Below, in pieces: positions 1 to 8,010 of a DNA stretch of 64,000 bases (positions are counted from its first letter, which is position 1; every line of letters starts with the position of its first letter). The stretch lies in NCBI GenBank assembly GCA_014649155.1, contig BMSM01000007.1, positions 124,001-188,000 of the forward strand. The letters are read 5' to 3'. The translations under genes and the position numbers were made by a program. Source of the stretch: Streptomyces griseoviridis (lineage in GTDB: Bacteria; Actinomycetota; Actinomycetes; Streptomycetales; Streptomycetaceae). A model generated the notes under the pieces. That model saw only the letters and a list, made by a program, of their open reading frames with translations, was not told where the DNA came from and made no database searches.

Positions 1-1
1 G

Positions 2-46
2 CTGACCGACTACACCAAGCGCCCGCAGCTCGGCCGCCGTCCGTGA
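2..46 (+). CDS. C-terminal tail of a gene cut by the left edge
   Basis: Frame 2 is open from the window edge and stops at TGA 44-46, giving a 14-residue tail that ends in LGRRP. Codon use is GC-rich at third positions, as expected for a real gene in this genome. It ends 27 bases before the TetR start, so the two may be co-transcribed. Too little is visible to name a family. Confidence 0.45.
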   Translation: MTDYTKRPQLGRRP

Positions 47-73
47 GCGGGCCGGCGGTTAGGCTCTGCTGCT

Positions 74-808
74 GTGCCCGCGAAGAACGACGGCTCCGGT
101 GACGGAGCGCCCCCCAGAAAATCCGAGCAGACCCGCGCCCTGATCCTGGAGACGGCGATGCGGCTGTTCCGGGAGCGGGGGTACGACAGGACCACCATGC
201 GGGCCATCGCCCAGGAGGCCGGGGTCTCGGTCGGCAACGCCTACTACTACTTCGCCGGCAAGGAGTACCTGATCCAGGGCTTCTACGACCGGATCGCCGC
301 CGAGCACCAGGTGGCGGTCCGGGAGCTGCTGGCGCGGGAGACCGACCTGGAGGCGCGCATGGCGGGCGTGCTGAAGGTGTGGCTGGACATCGCGGCGCCG
401 TACCACGAGTTCGCGGTGCAGTTCTTCAAGAACGCCGCCGACCCGGACAGCCCGCTCAGCCCGTTCTCCGCGGAGTCGGAGCCCGCGCGCACGGAGGCCG
501 TCGGCGTCCACCGGGCGGTGCTGGCCGGGACGCGGACCAAGGTGCCCGAGGAGCTGCGGGACGTCCTGCCGGAGCTGATGTGGCTCGCCCAGCTGGGACT
601 GGTCCTGTACTGGGTCTTCGACCGGACCGACGGCCGGGAGCGCAGCTACCGGCTCGCCGAGCGCGGGGCCCGGCTCACCGCGCGGGGTGTCGTCCTCGCC
701 CGGTTCCGGGTGCTGCGTCCGCTGGTGCGCGAGGTGCACGAGCTGTTCACGGACTTCCTGCCGGGGATGACCCGGTTCCTGCCGGACCCGGGGCGCACGG
801 CGCGGTGA
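74..808 (+). CDS. TetR/AcrR family transcriptional regulator
   Basis: A 244-residue DNA-binding repressor-type protein, longer than the usual 190-220. The N-terminal helix-turn-helix covers roughly residues 20-65: an EQTRALILETAMRLF helix, then RTTMRAIAQEAGVSVGNAYYYF with the typical YYYF of the recognition helix, followed by GKEYLIQGFYDRI. The C-terminal ligand and dimer domain does not suggest a specific ligand. The start is GTG at 74. The gene ends 9 bases from the convergent metallophosphoesterase stop. Its target cannot be read from the context, since the downstream gene is on the other strand and the upstream gene is cut by the edge. Confidence 0.9.
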   Translation: MPAKNDGSGDGAPPRKSEQTRALILETAMRLFRERGYDRTTMRAIAQEAGVSVGNAYYYFAGKEYLIQGFYDRIAAEHQVAVRELLARETDLEARMAGVLKVWLDIAAPYHEFAVQFFKNAADPDSPLSPFSAESEPARTEAVGVHRAVLAGTRTKVPEELRDVLPELMWLAQLGLVLYWVFDRTDGRERSYRLAERGARLTARGVVLARFRVLRPLVREVHELFTDFLPGMTRFLPDPGRTAR

Positions 809-817
809 GGTGACCGC

Positions 818-2086
818 TCACGCCTGCCGGGACGCCAGTTCGATCACGGTGACGTCCGACGGCGCGCCCACGCGCGTGGGCGGCCCCCAGGCGCCGGCGC
901 CCCGGCTGACGTAGAGCTGGGTGTCGCCGTAGCGCTCCAGGCCGGCCACGGTGGGGTTCGCGGCGGCGGCGAGGAGCGGGCCGGGCCAGAGCTGACCGCC
1001 GTGGGTGTGGCCGGAGAGCTGGAGGTCGACGCCGTGCTCGACGGCGTCGTGGATCATCACCGGCTGGTGGGCGAGGAGCACGCAGGCGCGGGACCGGTCG
1101 CGGTCGCCGAGGGCGCGGGCGTAGTCGGGGCCCTGGCCCTCGTCCTCGCCGCTGATGTCGTTGACCCCGGCGAGGTCGAAGTGGGGCAGCTCGGTGCGGG
1201 CGTTCTCCAGCGGCAGCAGGCCCAGGCGCCGTACCTCCTCCACCCACTGCTCGGCGCCGGAGAAGTACTCGTGGTTGCCGGTGACGAAGTACGTGCCGTG
1301 CCGGGCACTGAGCCCGGCCAGCGGCGCGGCGCCCGGGCCGAGGTCCTTGACGCTGCCGTCGACCAGGTCGCCGACGACGGCGATCAGGTCGGGCTGGGTG
1401 CCGTTGACGGTGTCGACGACCTTCTGGGCGAAGCCCCGGCCGAGGACCGGACCGAGGTGGATGTCGCTGACCACGGCGATCCGGAAGCCGTGCGCCGCGC
1501 GCGGCAGCTTGGCCAGCGGCACGGTGACCCGCTTCACGGCCGGCCCGTTCAGCACGCCGTACGTGCCGAACCCGACCGTGCCGACGGCCGCCGCGGCGGC
1601 GGCCCCGCCGACCACCCGGGAGACGAACAGGCGCCGGGAGGGCACGGCGAGGGGCGTGGCGGGCGCGGGCGCGGGCGCGGGTTCCCCGGGGCCCGCGGCC
1701 GGTGCCGTGCCCGCCGGTGCCGTGCCCGCCGGTATCGGGGCGGCGGCCGGTTCCGGGGCGGCGGGTGCCCGGCGCTCCAGGTACCGCCGCAGCAGCGGCC
1801 GCACCGCCTCTCCCGCCAGCAGCGCCAGCAGCAGGTAGACGGAGAGGGCCATCCACAGGAACCCGGGCCAGCCCAGCACCCGTTGCAGCCAGAACGGCGC
1901 GCCCGTGCGCTCGGCGACCAGCGCGCCGACGGCCAGCGCCCAGCCGCCCGCGACCAGCGCCGCGCCCGCCCGGCGCACGCCCGCGCCGCGGGCGGTGTCG
2001 CGGAACAGGCGCCGCCACACGTACCAGTTGGCCGTCACCAGGACGCCCAGTACCGCCAGCGCGACCAGCGCGAAGACGATCACCAT
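818..2086 (-). CDS. Membrane-anchored metallophosphoesterase
   Basis: A 422-residue calcineurin-like phosphoesterase of the YkuE-type membrane family. The N-terminal third has three to four hydrophobic segments, then an Ala/Pro-rich linker, then an SRRLFVSRVVGG stretch with a further hydrophobic helix that resembles a Tat-like or anchor segment. The catalytic domain shows the metal-binding series SDIHLG, GDLVDG, GNHEYF and SGHTHGGQLW in order. It probably acts on the outer membrane face. Substrate is unknown; family members have been linked to lipid or UDP-sugar-lipid hydrolysis, but nothing here settles that. ATG start; the next minus-strand gene upstream is a small membrane protein 36 bases away. 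Confidence 0.88.
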   Translation of the reverse strand: MVIVFALVALAVLGVLVTANWYVWRRLFRDTARGAGVRRAGAALVAGGWALAVGALVAERTGAPFWLQRVLGWPGFLWMALSVYLLLALLAGEAVRPLLRRYLERRAPAAPEPAAAPIPAGTAPAGTAPAAGPGEPAPAPAPATPLAVPSRRLFVSRVVGGAAAAAAVGTVGFGTYGVLNGPAVKRVTVPLAKLPRAAHGFRIAVVSDIHLGPVLGRGFAQKVVDTVNGTQPDLIAVVGDLVDGSVKDLGPGAAPLAGLSARHGTYFVTGNHEYFSGAEQWVEEVRRLGLLPLENARTELPHFDLAGVNDISGEDEGQGPDYARALGDRDRSRACVLLAHQPVMIHDAVEHGVDLQLSGHTHGGQLWPGPLLAAAANPTVAGLERYGDTQLYVSRGAGAWGPPTRVGAPSDVTVIELASRQA

Positions 2087-2122
2087 GCCGTCGTACCCCC
2101 CTCTTCGTCGCCGAGGCGACGG

Positions 2123-2362
2123 CTATGACGTGCGGCGCAGTGCGCGCAGTCCACGCAACCCGATGACCCCGACGGCCGTCCCCAAGAGGAAGGAGACCAC
2201 CGCGAGCAGCAGGTGGACCCAGAAGTACGCCGTGGGGTCGCCGTCCTTGAACGCGAGCCCGCTGCTGTCCTTGGCGAGGTTTTTGACGAAAGTGATCCAG
2301 ATGATCCAGGACCACACCCCGAAGGCGAGCAGGAACCAGGAGACGGGACGGCTGAGCTTCAT
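2123..2362 (-). CDS. Small two-helix membrane protein (79 aa)
   Basis: A short protein starting MKLSRPVSWFLLAFGVWSW, with one hydrophobic segment at about residues 7-26 and a second at about 48-70 (VHLLLAVVSFLLGTAVGVIG), joined by a polar loop, and a basic tail. The longer open frame to 3055 runs antisense through the carboxypeptidase and is not used. Likely co-transcribed with the metallophosphoesterase 36 bases downstream. It resembles SCO-type small integral membrane proteins next to the D-Ala-D-Ala carboxypeptidase. No function known. Confidence 0.75.
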   Translation of the reverse strand: MKLSRPVSWFLLAFGVWSWIIWITFVKNLAKDSSGLAFKDGDPTAYFWVHLLLAVVSFLLGTAVGVIGLRGLRALRRTS

Positions 2363-2417
2363 GGTTCCAGTATCGCCGGGGGCCCGCCGGTTCCGTGTCC
2401 GGGGTGGGGAGGCGGGT

Positions 2418-3737
2418 GTGACGGCCCGGCCCGCGGGCGGTACGTTCTCGACCGTGCCCGCACCCAAGAAGACCGCCCGGCGCTCCCTGTCGGCCGCGCC
2501 CGCCGTCCTGACCGCCGCCGTGTCCCTGGCGCTGGCCGCGCCCGCCGCGTACGCGGCCCCCCGCCCGGACGCCTCAGCGAGCCCCTCCGCCACGCCCCCG
2601 GCGTCGATGTCGACCGTCGGCGGCGCCCGGCTCGGGCAGGCGGGGACGCAGGTCAACCTGGCGAGCGGGGTGCCGGTGCTGCCCAAGGACATCACCGCCC
2701 GCTCGTGGATCGTCTCCGACGCCGAGTCCGGCGAGGTGCTGGCCGCGCACAACGCGCACTGGGAGCTGGCGCCCGCCAGCACCCTGAAGATGCTGTTCGC
2801 CGACACCCTGCTGCCGCGGTTCCCGAAGACCGCGAAGCACACGGTCGACCCGGCCGAGCTGGCGGACATCGGCTCCGGCTCCAGCCTGGTCGGGATCAAG
2901 GAGAAGGAGACGTACACCGTCCACGACCTGTGGCTCGGCGTCTTCCTGCGCTCGGGCAACGACGCCGTGCACGTGCTCTCCGCGATGAACGGCGGCGTGG
3001 CGAAGACGGTCGCGGACATGAACGACCACGCCGAGGAACTGCAGGCCCTCGACACGCACGTGGTCAGCCCCGACGGGTACGACGCCCCCGGCCAGGTCTC
3101 CTCCGCCTACGACCTGACCCTGTTCGCGCGCTCCGGGCTCCAGAAGGAGGACTTCCGCGAGTACTGCTCGACGGTCAGCGCGAAGTTCCCGGGGCGGACG
3201 ACCAAGAACAAGAAGGGCAGGACGGTCCGCGAGGACTTCGAGATCCAGAACACCAACCGGCTGCTCACCGGCGACTACGACATGGAGCAGTACCAGGGCA
3301 TCGCGGGCGTCAAGAACGGCAACACCACCAACGCGGGCGCCACCTTCACCGGGGTCGCCGAGCGCGCCGGGCGGGTGCTGCTGGTGACGGTGATGAACCC
3401 GGAGAAGAACGGGCACAACGAGGTCTACAAGGAGACCGCCGCGCTTTTCGACTGGGGTTTCGAGGCGGCCGGCAAGGTCGAGCCGGTCGGCGAGCTGGTG
3501 GCGCCGAAGGGCGCCGCGCCCACCGCCGCCCCCGCGGTCGGTGAGGGCGAGGCGGGCGGCAGCGGGAGCGCGGCACCGCGGAGCAGCCCGGTGGCCGCCG
3601 CCGCGGGCGGCTCAGGGGGCGCGGGGACGGCGCTGGGCATCGCGGCCGGGGCGCTGGTGCTGCTCGCGGGCGCCGCGTTCCTGGTCAACCGCCGGTGGCC
3701 GCTACCGGATCTGGTACGCCGCCGGACCCGCCCGTAG
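2418..3737 (+). CDS. D-alanyl-D-alanine carboxypeptidase (serine, S11-like)
   Basis: Trims the terminal D-Ala of peptidoglycan stem peptides outside the membrane. Contains a basic n-region and hydrophobic signal ending near AAPAAYA, the SxxK active site as ASTLK (Ser121, Lys124 from this start), SGN at about 179-181, and KNG at about 299 where KTG is usual. A Gly/Ala-rich stalk leads to a C-terminal helix (GIAAGALVLLAGAAFLV) and a basic tail, the layout of a surface-anchored enzyme. GTG 2418 is chosen because GGGGAGG precedes it at good spacing; GTG 2454 is an alternative. Its 3' end overlaps the convergent YihY gene by 53 bases. Confidence 0.88.
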   Translation: MTARPAGGTFSTVPAPKKTARRSLSAAPAVLTAAVSLALAAPAAYAAPRPDASASPSATPPASMSTVGGARLGQAGTQVNLASGVPVLPKDITARSWIVSDAESGEVLAAHNAHWELAPASTLKMLFADTLLPRFPKTAKHTVDPAELADIGSGSSLVGIKEKETYTVHDLWLGVFLRSGNDAVHVLSAMNGGVAKTVADMNDHAEELQALDTHVVSPDGYDAPGQVSSAYDLTLFARSGLQKEDFREYCSTVSAKFPGRTTKNKKGRTVREDFEIQNTNRLLTGDYDMEQYQGIAGVKNGNTTNAGATFTGVAERAGRVLLVTVMNPEKNGHNEVYKETAALFDWGFEAAGKVEPVGELVAPKGAAPTAAPAVGEGEAGGSGSAAPRSSPVAAAAGGSGGAGTALGIAAGALVLLAGAAFLVNRRWPLPDLVRRRTRP

Positions 3738-4605
3738 CACCGCCGCCGAGTTCGGTCTCCTTGCTGCCGGTCGCCGTCCAGGACGCGCAGAACAGGACCA
3801 GCTTCGAGGTGAAGTTGATCCACAGCAGCAGGGCGACCGGCACCCCGAACGCGCCGTACATGCTCTTCGCGGCCACGCCCTGCATATAGCCGCTGAGCAG
3901 CAGCTTGAGCAGTTCGAAACCGACCGCGCCGAGCAGCGCCGCCACCATCAGCCGGCGACGCTCCGGCTCGGCGCCGGGCAGCAGGGTCAGGACGTAGAGC
4001 AGGACCAGGAAGTCGGCGAGTACGGCGACGGCGATCGCGGCGATGTGCAGCAGCACCCCGCCGACGCCGCCCCCGTCCATGCCGAGGCGGCGGATGATCC
4101 AGCCGACCAGCGCGGAGGCGACGGTCGAGAGGGCGAGGGTGACGAGCAGCGCCCCGCCGAAGCCGATCAGGACGCCGCCGTCCTTGATCCGGTGCAGGAC
4201 CGGGTTCTCGTCCTCGTCGGGCAGTTCCCACACGGCCCGCAGACAGCCCCGGACCTGCTCGATCCAGTTCATGCCGGTGAAGAGCAGCAGGGCCGCGGCG
4301 ATGACCCCGACGGTGCCGGCGTTCTCCACCAGGCCGTCGATGTCCAGCTGGTCGGCGATGCCGGGGATCTGCTCGGCGATCTTGTCCTGGACCTGCTTCT
4401 GCTGCCGCTCGCTGAGCGTGGCGGCGGTGACGGCACCGGCCAGCGCGAGCAGCGGGAACAGCGCGACGAAACTGGTGAAGGTCATGGCGGCGGCGAGCCG
4501 CGCCCACTTCACCCGGTCCAGCCGCTCGTACGACCGCCAGGCGTGCGTGGCCATCAGCCTGGCCAGCCACGGGCCCGCTACGGGAAGCTTCTTCAGCCAG
4601 TCCAT
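3685..4605 (-). CDS. YihY/BrkB family membrane protein
   Basis: A 306-residue integral membrane protein of the YihY (former BrkB or 'ribonuclease BN') family, with about six hydrophobic segments. Recognisable parts are the N-terminal RLAAAMTFTSFVALFPLLAL helix, a middle NWIEQVRGC region and a C-terminal YGAFGVPVALLLWINF helix. The family has no agreed function; the RNase BN name came from an early mis-assignment. The 3' end overlaps the carboxypeptidase gene tail to tail, and the start overlaps the 3' end of the GtrA gene by 13 bases on the same strand, so it may be the last gene of the PAP2-UbiA-GtrA operon. Confidence 0.88.
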   Translation of the reverse strand: MDWLKKLPVAGPWLARLMATHAWRSYERLDRVKWARLAAAMTFTSFVALFPLLALAGAVTAATLSERQQKQVQDKIAEQIPGIADQLDIDGLVENAGTVGVIAAALLLFTGMNWIEQVRGCLRAVWELPDEDENPVLHRIKDGGVLIGFGGALLVTLALSTVASALVGWIIRRLGMDGGGVGGVLLHIAAIAVAVLADFLVLLYVLTLLPGAEPERRRLMVAALLGAVGFELLKLLLSGYMQGVAAKSMYGAFGVPVALLLWINFTSKLVLFCASWTATGSKETELGGGATGGSGGVPDPVAATGG

Positions 4606-5024
4606 GATCCGACCCTGCCCCCAGTTGGGAAAACAAGTGTCCTTGTGCCCCAGAAACGCAAGATCGTGGCCAGCGCCATGCCGACCCCGGCGCCGGACAC
4701 CGTGTCCGCGCGCTGCGAGGTGAGACCGAGACCGTAGTGGCTGACGGCGAGACAGAGGAGCTGTACGGCGGCCCCGGCGAGGTTCACCGCGCAGAACAGG
4801 GCGTAGGGGCGCAGGCCGCGGACGCGGGTGTGGCGGTAGGTGCCCAGCGCGTTGCCGGCGTAGGCGACCGTGCAGCCGGCGGTGAAGGAGAGCGCCTTGG
4901 CGGTGAGCGGGCCGAGCCCGGCCGGGCCGCGCAGCAGGGTGAACAGGCCGAGGTCGGCGGCGTAGGCGAGCAGGCCGACGGAGGCGAAGCCGAGCAGTTC
5001 GCGCCGGCCGCCGGCCAGGGTCAC
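4593..5024 (-). CDS. GtrA family membrane protein, possible polyprenyl-phosphate sugar flippase
   Basis: A 143-residue protein with four hydrophobic helices typical of GtrA: LLGFASVGLLAYAADLGLF, ALSFTAGCTVAYAGNALGTYR, a third around YALFCAVNLAGAAVQLL and a fourth ending in LRFWGTRTLVF. GtrA proteins move polyprenyl-phosphate-linked sugars across the membrane; mycobacterial Rv3789 is the family member tied to decaprenylphosphoryl-arabinose. The GTG start overlaps the TGA stop of the UbiA-like gene (GTGA), implying coupled translation. Context makes decaprenyl- or undecaprenyl-phospho-pentose the likely cargo, which is inference. Confidence 0.82.
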   Translation of the reverse strand: MTLAGGRRELLGFASVGLLAYAADLGLFTLLRGPAGLGPLTAKALSFTAGCTVAYAGNALGTYRHTRVRGLRPYALFCAVNLAGAAVQLLCLAVSHYGLGLTSQRADTVSGAGVGMALATILRFWGTRTLVFPTGGRVGSWTG

Positions 5025-5968
5025 CAATCGGCCACCGCCGCCGCGTACATCGCCGCCCAGACCAGGCCGATCAGGGCGAGCGCGCGGTCGCGCAGGACGA
5101 CGTCCTCCGGTTCGCCGGCCGTGCCCCGGTCGGCGAAGACGGCGTAGCGCAGGACGGCGAGGACGAAGGCGACCACGGAGAGCTGGCGCCAGGGCAGCAG
5201 ACCGGTGTGCGGGAGGCCGCCCTCCTCCAGCGCCCACAGGCAGTAGCCGAGGACGGCGACGCCGGCCGCGAGCTGCCAGACGAAGCGGAGGTAGCCGGGG
5301 GTGTACTCGGTGAGCAGCGCACGGGTGGCGCCCGCCGTCCCGGCCATCTGCACCGCCTCGGAGTAGCGCTTGGCAGCGACCATGAACAGCGCCCCGAAGC
5401 CGGTGGTGATGAGGAACCAGCGGGAGAGCGGGATGCCGAGCGCGAGGCCCCCGATCACCGCGCGCATCAGGAAGCCGGTGGTGACGACGGCGAGATCGAC
5501 GACGAGGACGTGCTTGAGGGTGAGGCAGTACGCCAGTTGCATGGCGAGGTAGGCGGTGAGCAGGGCGGCGACCGCCGGGGCGCGGAGCCAGAGCGCTGCG
5601 GCGGGCGCGAGGACGCCGAGGGCGGCGCCGGCGGCGTAGGCGACGGGGACGGGGACCTGGCCCGCCGCGACCGGGCGGCGGCGTTTGACGGGGTGGGCGC
5701 GGTCGGCTTCGGCGTCGCGGGCGTCGTTGACCAGGTAGACGGCGGCGGCGCAGGCCGTGAACAGGGCGAAGACCAGCGGGAGCCGGGTCAGGGCGGGGGC
5801 GGTGAACAGCTCGCCGGCGGCGGCCGGGGCGGCGACGACGAGGATGTTCTTGACCCACTGCTTGGGGCGGGCGGTGCGGACCAGGCCGGCCAGCAGGCCG
5901 CCGGCGCGGGGCGGCCGGGGCGCGGGACGCTGGGGGGCGTGCTGCCGCAGGACGGCGGTGTCAGCCAC
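5021..5968 (-). CDS. Decaprenyl-phosphate phosphoribosyltransferase-like UbiA family enzyme
   Basis: A 315-residue membrane prenyl-chain transferase. The Mg-diphosphate motif NDxxDxxxD is present as NDARDAEADRAHPVKRRRP, with the family's KQWVKNILVVAAP stretch near residue 35 and a second acidic loop around KRYSEAVQ. The KQWVKN and HPxKxxRP pattern matches the actinobacterial subgroup (Rv3806c) that joins PRPP to decaprenyl phosphate, the first committed step of decaprenylphosphoryl-arabinose synthesis. It sits between a PAP2 phosphatase, as Rv3806c sits by Rv3807c, and a GtrA protein, and opposite DprE1/DprE2. The start overlaps the PAP2 stop by 8 bases. Specific substrate chain length is inferred. 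Confidence 0.88.
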   Translation of the reverse strand: MADTAVLRQHAPQRPAPRPPRAGGLLAGLVRTARPKQWVKNILVVAAPAAAGELFTAPALTRLPLVFALFTACAAAVYLVNDARDAEADRAHPVKRRRPVAAGQVPVPVAYAAGAALGVLAPAAALWLRAPAVAALLTAYLAMQLAYCLTLKHVLVVDLAVVTTGFLMRAVIGGLALGIPLSRWFLITTGFGALFMVAAKRYSEAVQMAGTAGATRALLTEYTPGYLRFVWQLAAGVAVLGYCLWALEEGGLPHTGLLPWRQLSVVAFVLAVLRYAVFADRGTAGEPEDVVLRDRALALIGLVWAAMYAAAVADW

Positions 5969-6476
5969 GGGCGGCGCCCCCTCGCATCCAGCCGGCGCCG
6001 AGCCGGGCGGTCAGGGCGCCCAGGGCCGCGCCGGCGGCCACGTCCGAGGGGTAGTGGACGCCGGCGACCAGCCGGGAGACGCACACCGCGGCGGCCACCG
6101 GCCAGGCCGCGCGGCTGCCGAGGGTGCCGAGGGAGACGGCGGCGGCCACCGCGGAGGCGGCGTGCGAGCTGGGGAAGGAGTGCCGCCCGGCGGTGCGTAC
6201 GAGCGGTTCGACGTGCGCCGGGCGGGGGCGGCGCACGATCCGTTTCACGCCCATGCTGGTGAGGTGGGCGCCCGCGGTGAGCGCGGTGCCGCGCAGCCAG
6301 GCGCCGCGCCGGGCGCCGTCCACGGCGGCCCCGGCGAGGCCCGCCGCCAGCCACAGCGCCCCGTGCTCCCCCGCCCAGGACAGGGCGCGGGCGGCGCCGG
6401 CCACGCGCGGGTCACCGCCGCGGGCTCTGAGCGCCGAGACGATCCGGTGGTCCATGCCGTAGTGGTGGTCGTCCAT
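5961..6476 (-). CDS. PAP2 family phosphatase (Rv3807c-like)
   Basis: A 171-residue membrane phosphatase. The three PAP2 motifs are KRIVRRPRP, PSSHAASA and RLVAGVHYPSDVAAG, so the phosphohistidine-type active site looks intact. In the decaprenylphosphoryl-arabinose pathway a PAP2 protein is proposed to remove the 5-phosphate from decaprenylphosphoryl-5-phosphoribose before epimerisation by DprE1/DprE2; its position directly upstream of the phosphoribosyltransferase, overlapping by 8 bases, supports the same job here. It is the first gene of a minus-strand operon of three or four genes that diverges from dprE1. Confidence 0.88.
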   Translation of the reverse strand: MDDHHYGMDHRIVSALRARGGDPRVAGAARALSWAGEHGALWLAAGLAGAAVDGARRGAWLRGTALTAGAHLTSMGVKRIVRRPRPAHVEPLVRTAGRHSFPSSHAASAVAAAVSLGTLGSRAAWPVAAAVCVSRLVAGVHYPSDVAAGAALGALTARLGAGWMRGGAARG

Positions 6477-6620
6477 GCGGACTCACTGTTCACGGCGACG
6501 GCGGCCGAAGTCCGGCAAAACTCCGGGACTATTGAGCGACATCCCATTAATCACCCATTTCGGGGACAAAGCGGAGATTTATTGAGGGACTTGGATTAAA
6601 GGGGCGATACGGTCGCCGCC
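6477..6620. promoter_or_regulatory. Divergent intergenic region between PAP2 and dprE1 operons
   Basis: A 144-base spacer that is markedly richer in A and T than its surroundings (for example ATTAATCACCC and GATTTATTGAGG at about 6545-6590). It must carry promoters for both arms of the decaprenyl-phosphate pentose cluster. No single -35/-10 pair is strong enough to assign. Confidence 0.45.
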
Positions 6621-8000
6621 ATGTCTGCCGACACCGACACCGCTCCCGTCATCGAGTGGGGCTCCGTCACCGGGTGGGGCCGCACCGCCCCCACCACCGC
6701 CCGGCTGGTCCGCCCCCGCACGTACGAGGAGACGGCGGTCGCCGTCCGCGCCTGCGGGGCCCGGGGCTCCATCGCGCGGGGCCTCGGCCGGGCCTACGGG
6801 GACGCGGCGCAGAACGCGGGCGGGGCCGTGCTCGACATGACCGGCCTGGACCGGGTGCACGCCATCGACGTCGAGGGCGGCACCGTGCTGTGCGACGCGG
6901 GCGTCTCGCTGCACCGGCTGATGGAGGTGCTGCTGCCGCTGGGCTGGTTCGTGCCGGTGACGCCCGGGACGCGGTACGTCACGGTCGGCGGGGCGATCGG
7001 TGCCGACATCCACGGCAAGAACCACCACGTCTCCGGCTCCTTCACCCGGCACGTGCTCTCCCTGGAGCTGCTCACCGCCGACGGCCGGGTGCGGACCGTC
7101 ACGCCGGGCACGCCGCTGTTCGAGGCGACCGCGGGCGGGATGGGCCTGACCGGGGTGATCCTCACGGCGACGGTGCGGCTCCAGCCGGTCGAGACGTCGC
7201 TGATGTCGGTGGACACCGAGCGCGCCGCCGACCTCGACGACCTGCTGGCCCGGCTGACCGCCACCGACCACCGCTACCGCTACTCCGTCGCCTGGATCGA
7301 CCTGCTGGCGCGCGGCGCGGCGACCGGGCGCGCGGTGCTCACCCGCGGCGACCACGCGCCCCTGGACGCGCTGCCGCGCCGCGCCCGCGCCCGGCGTGAC
7401 CCGCTGGCCTTCCGCACCACCCGCCTCCCGGCCGCCCCCGCCTCTGTCCCCGAGGGCCTGCTGACCCGGACGACGGTCGGCCTCTTCAACGAGTTGTGGT
7501 TCCGCAAGGCCCCCCGCTCCCGCACCGGGCAGCTCCAGCGCATCCCGTCCTTCTTCCACCCCCTGGACGGCGTCCCGCACTGGAACCGGATCTACGGCCC
7601 CGGCGGCTTCGTCCAGTACCAGTTCGCCGTCGGCCACGGCCAGGAGGAGGCCCTGCGCGGCATCGTCGGCCGGATCTCCGCCCGCCGCTGCCCGTCCTTC
7701 CTGGCCGTCCTCAAACGGTTCGGGGACGCCGACCCGGGCTGGCTGTCCTTCCCGGTGCCCGGCTGGACCCTCGCCCTGGACATCCCGGCGAACCTGCCGG
7801 GGCTCGGCGCCTTCCTGGACGAGCTGGACGAGGAGGTCGCGGGGGCCGGCGGCCGGGTCTACCTCGCCAAGGACTCCCGGCTGCGGCCCGAGCTGCTCGC
7901 CGCGATGTACCCGCGGCTCGCCGACTTCCGCGCCCTGCGCGCGGAGCTGGACCCGGACGGGGTGTTCGTGTCCGACCTGTCCCGCCGGCTCGACCTCTAG
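6621..8000 (+). CDS. dprE1: DprE1-like decaprenylphosphoryl-beta-D-ribose 2'-oxidase
   Basis: A 459-residue VAO-type flavoprotein. The FAD domain shows GLGRAYGDAAQNAGG near residue 55 and GGAIGADIHGKNHH near 125, as in DprE1. The substrate domain ends with VYLAKDSRLRPE, placing the catalytic lysine at Lys417. The enzyme oxidises the 2'-OH of decaprenylphosphoryl-ribose, and DprE2 then reduces the keto product to the arabinose form. The residue matching the cysteine that benzothiazinones attack in Mycobacterium appears to be Ala385 (GWTLALDI). Ten bases separate it from dprE2. Streptomyces lack a mycolyl-arabinogalactan, so the end product of the pathway is an open question. Confidence 0.9.
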   Translation: MSADTDTAPVIEWGSVTGWGRTAPTTARLVRPRTYEETAVAVRACGARGSIARGLGRAYGDAAQNAGGAVLDMTGLDRVHAIDVEGGTVLCDAGVSLHRLMEVLLPLGWFVPVTPGTRYVTVGGAIGADIHGKNHHVSGSFTRHVLSLELLTADGRVRTVTPGTPLFEATAGGMGLTGVILTATVRLQPVETSLMSVDTERAADLDDLLARLTATDHRYRYSVAWIDLLARGAATGRAVLTRGDHAPLDALPRRARARRDPLAFRTTRLPAAPASVPEGLLTRTTVGLFNELWFRKAPRSRTGQLQRIPSFFHPLDGVPHWNRIYGPGGFVQYQFAVGHGQEEALRGIVGRISARRCPSFLAVLKRFGDADPGWLSFPVPGWTLALDIPANLPGLGAFLDELDEEVAGAGGRVYLAKDSRLRPELLAAMYPRLADFRALRAELDPDGVFVSDLSRRLDL

Positions 8001-8010
8001 GAGAACCCCC

